Of a DNA stretch of 64,000 bases, positions 63,345 through 64,000 are shown piece by piece; position 1 is the stretch's first letter; the number at the start of each line of letters is the position of its first letter. The stretch comes from an uncultured Alphaproteobacteria bacterium (lineage in GTDB: Bacteria > Pseudomonadota > Alphaproteobacteria > HIMB59 > GCA-002718135). The translations under genes were made by a program, and so were the position numbers. The stretch covers positions 1-64,000 of the forward strand of contig CACGZD010000001.1 of assembly GCA_902577425.1 (NCBI GenBank), in the 5' to 3' direction. The notes beneath the pieces are model-generated. The model did no database searches. It saw only the letters and a list, made by a program, of their open reading frames with translations, and was not told the DNA's origin.

Positions 63345-63803
63345 TTAAATCTTTATAAGATTTACCTTTCCTCCATTTTTTTCTACTTTAGCTATTGCAT
63401 TTTTAGAAGCATATGAAACCTCAATTTTAATTGAAGATTTTAAATCTCCAACATCCAATAGCTTTAGTAAACCTTTAGATTTATTAAAAATTTTTTTCTC
63501 AAATAAAATTGATTCTTTAATTTCATCAGGTTTAATCTTGTATTTATTAAGAATAAGATCAATATGATGAAAATTAATTGATTGTATTTTTTTTTGAAAC
63601 GGATTGTTAAATCCTCTTTTTGGCAATCTCATATATAAAGGATTTTGACCTCCTTCAAATCCTTTAATTGCAACACCAGATCTGGATTTTTGTCCTTTTA
63701 CGCCTCTTCCCGCTGTTTTTCCTGTTCCAGAGCCAGAACCTCTTCCAACTCTTTTACGTTTTTTTCTAGATGTTAAATTAGATTTAAGTTCATTAATTTT
63801 CAT
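63345..63803 (-). CDS. rplO: 50S ribosomal protein L15
   Basis: L15 of 152 aa. The Gly-rich RGSGSGTGKTAGRGVKGQKS region near residue 20 and GFEGGQNPLYMRLPKRGFNN near 48 are typical. It starts 1 nt after the rpsE stop, so the L30 gene (rpmD), normally between them, is missing here. Confidence 0.97.
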   Translation of the reverse strand: MKINELKSNLTSRKKRKRVGRGSGSGTGKTAGRGVKGQKSRSGVAIKGFEGGQNPLYMRLPKRGFNNPFQKKIQSINFHHIDLILNKYKIKPDEIKESILFEKKIFNKSKGLLKLLDVGDLKSSIKIEVSYASKNAIAKVEKNGGKVNLIKI

Positions 63804-63804
63804 A

Positions 63805-64000
63805 TTATGATGCCGTTTTATTTGAATTAACTTTAGATATTTTGATTGTTCTTTTTGCTGCTACACTTTTAGGGGATTCAGACTTTTTAAAAGCATCAAA
63901 TGTTGCTTTAATCATATTGTGAGGATTGGAACTACCAGTTGATTTAGCAACTACATCTTTTATGCCTAATGACTCAAAAAGCGCTCTCATCGGACCTCCA
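63805..64000 (-). CDS. rpsE: 30S ribosomal protein S5, C-terminal part (runs off right edge)
   Basis: The last 64 residues of S5, with [37 protein letters not shown] and a basic tail. The frame is open to position 64000, so the ATG at 63990 is internal, not the start. It begins the spc-type operon segment seen here (rpsE-rplO-secY-adk). Confidence 0.93.
   Translation of the reverse strand, partial: GGPMRALFESLGIKDVVAKSTGSSNPHNMIKATFDAFKKSESPKSVAAKRTIKISKVNSNKTAS

Noticed and set aside
63805-63990. Free-standing 61-aa gene at the right edge
   Set aside because: The frame is open upstream of the ATG and the sequence is the C-terminus of S5, so it is a partial rpsE.
1-64000. CRISPR arrays, insertion sequences, integrases, phage genes or genomic-island borders
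   Set aside because: No repeat-spacer pattern, transposase, integrase, or direct repeats at the tRNA-Leu were seen on reading through.

Overview
The window is very AT-rich and densely packed, with many 1-8 nt overlaps. It looks like a streamlined marine alphaproteobacterium of the SAR11 / HIMB59 / AEGEAN-169 type. The evidence is the ribosomal order at the right edge (rpsE-rplO-secY-adk-rpsM-rpsK-rpoA-rplQ, with adk between secY and rpsM as in Alphaproteobacteria), together with many osmolyte and methylated-compound genes: a betaine/TMAO-type ABC transporter, a DmdA-family DMSP demethylase, heterotetrameric sarcosine oxidase, and relatives of ectoine-degradation enzymes. The taxonomic assignment is inference.

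Layout. 1-4347: an 8-codon gene start running off the left edge, then a betaine/TMAO-type ABC transporter with binding protein, ATPase and a permease made of two fused halves. 4348-19152: a carbohydrate and sugar-acid region with an SDR, a PhyH-type dioxygenase, three Gfo/Idh/MocA dehydrogenases, two D-2-hydroxyacid dehydrogenases, a MalE/MalF/MalG-type ABC transporter without an ATPase, an orphan MalG paralogue, a DMT exporter, an amidohydrolase and an aldo/keto reductase. An unannotated 58-aa membrane ORF lies at 16095-16271. 19232-34017: small-molecule oxidation genes (RraA-like, Ldh2-type, Fe-ADH, two ALDHs, alpha/beta hydrolase, tautomerase, DadA-like), a complete PotABCD-type transporter, a second DMT exporter and an unusual M19-family protein.

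34077-54018 is the most interesting part. It holds a plus-strand pair of poorly characterised genes (561 aa plus a DUF3726-like protein). Convergent to it is a 14-gene minus-strand run: amidinotransferase, EutA/EutB/EutC-like proteins, a PLP enzyme, an M20 hydrolase, a metal-free M24 protein, a proline-racemase-family protein, sarcosine oxidase BDAG, a DoeA-like M24 hydrolase and DmdA. A divergent aldehyde dehydrogenase sits at its head. The natural reading is a catabolic island for N-methylated, cyclic or guanidino osmolytes that feeds sarcosine, glycine and one-carbon pools. The exact substrate cannot be read from sequence.

54015-64000 is housekeeping: ROK kinase, BioY, MgtE, tRNA-Leu(GAG), LipB, RluC-type pseudouridine synthase, CrcB, and the end of the spc operon with the alpha operon. 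No rpmD lies between rpsE and rplO.

A recurrent design is visible. All three ABC binding-protein genes have a full AGGAGG ribosome binding site and are followed at once by a GC-rich intrinsic terminator before the next transporter gene. No CRISPR array, insertion sequence, phage gene or integrase was seen.
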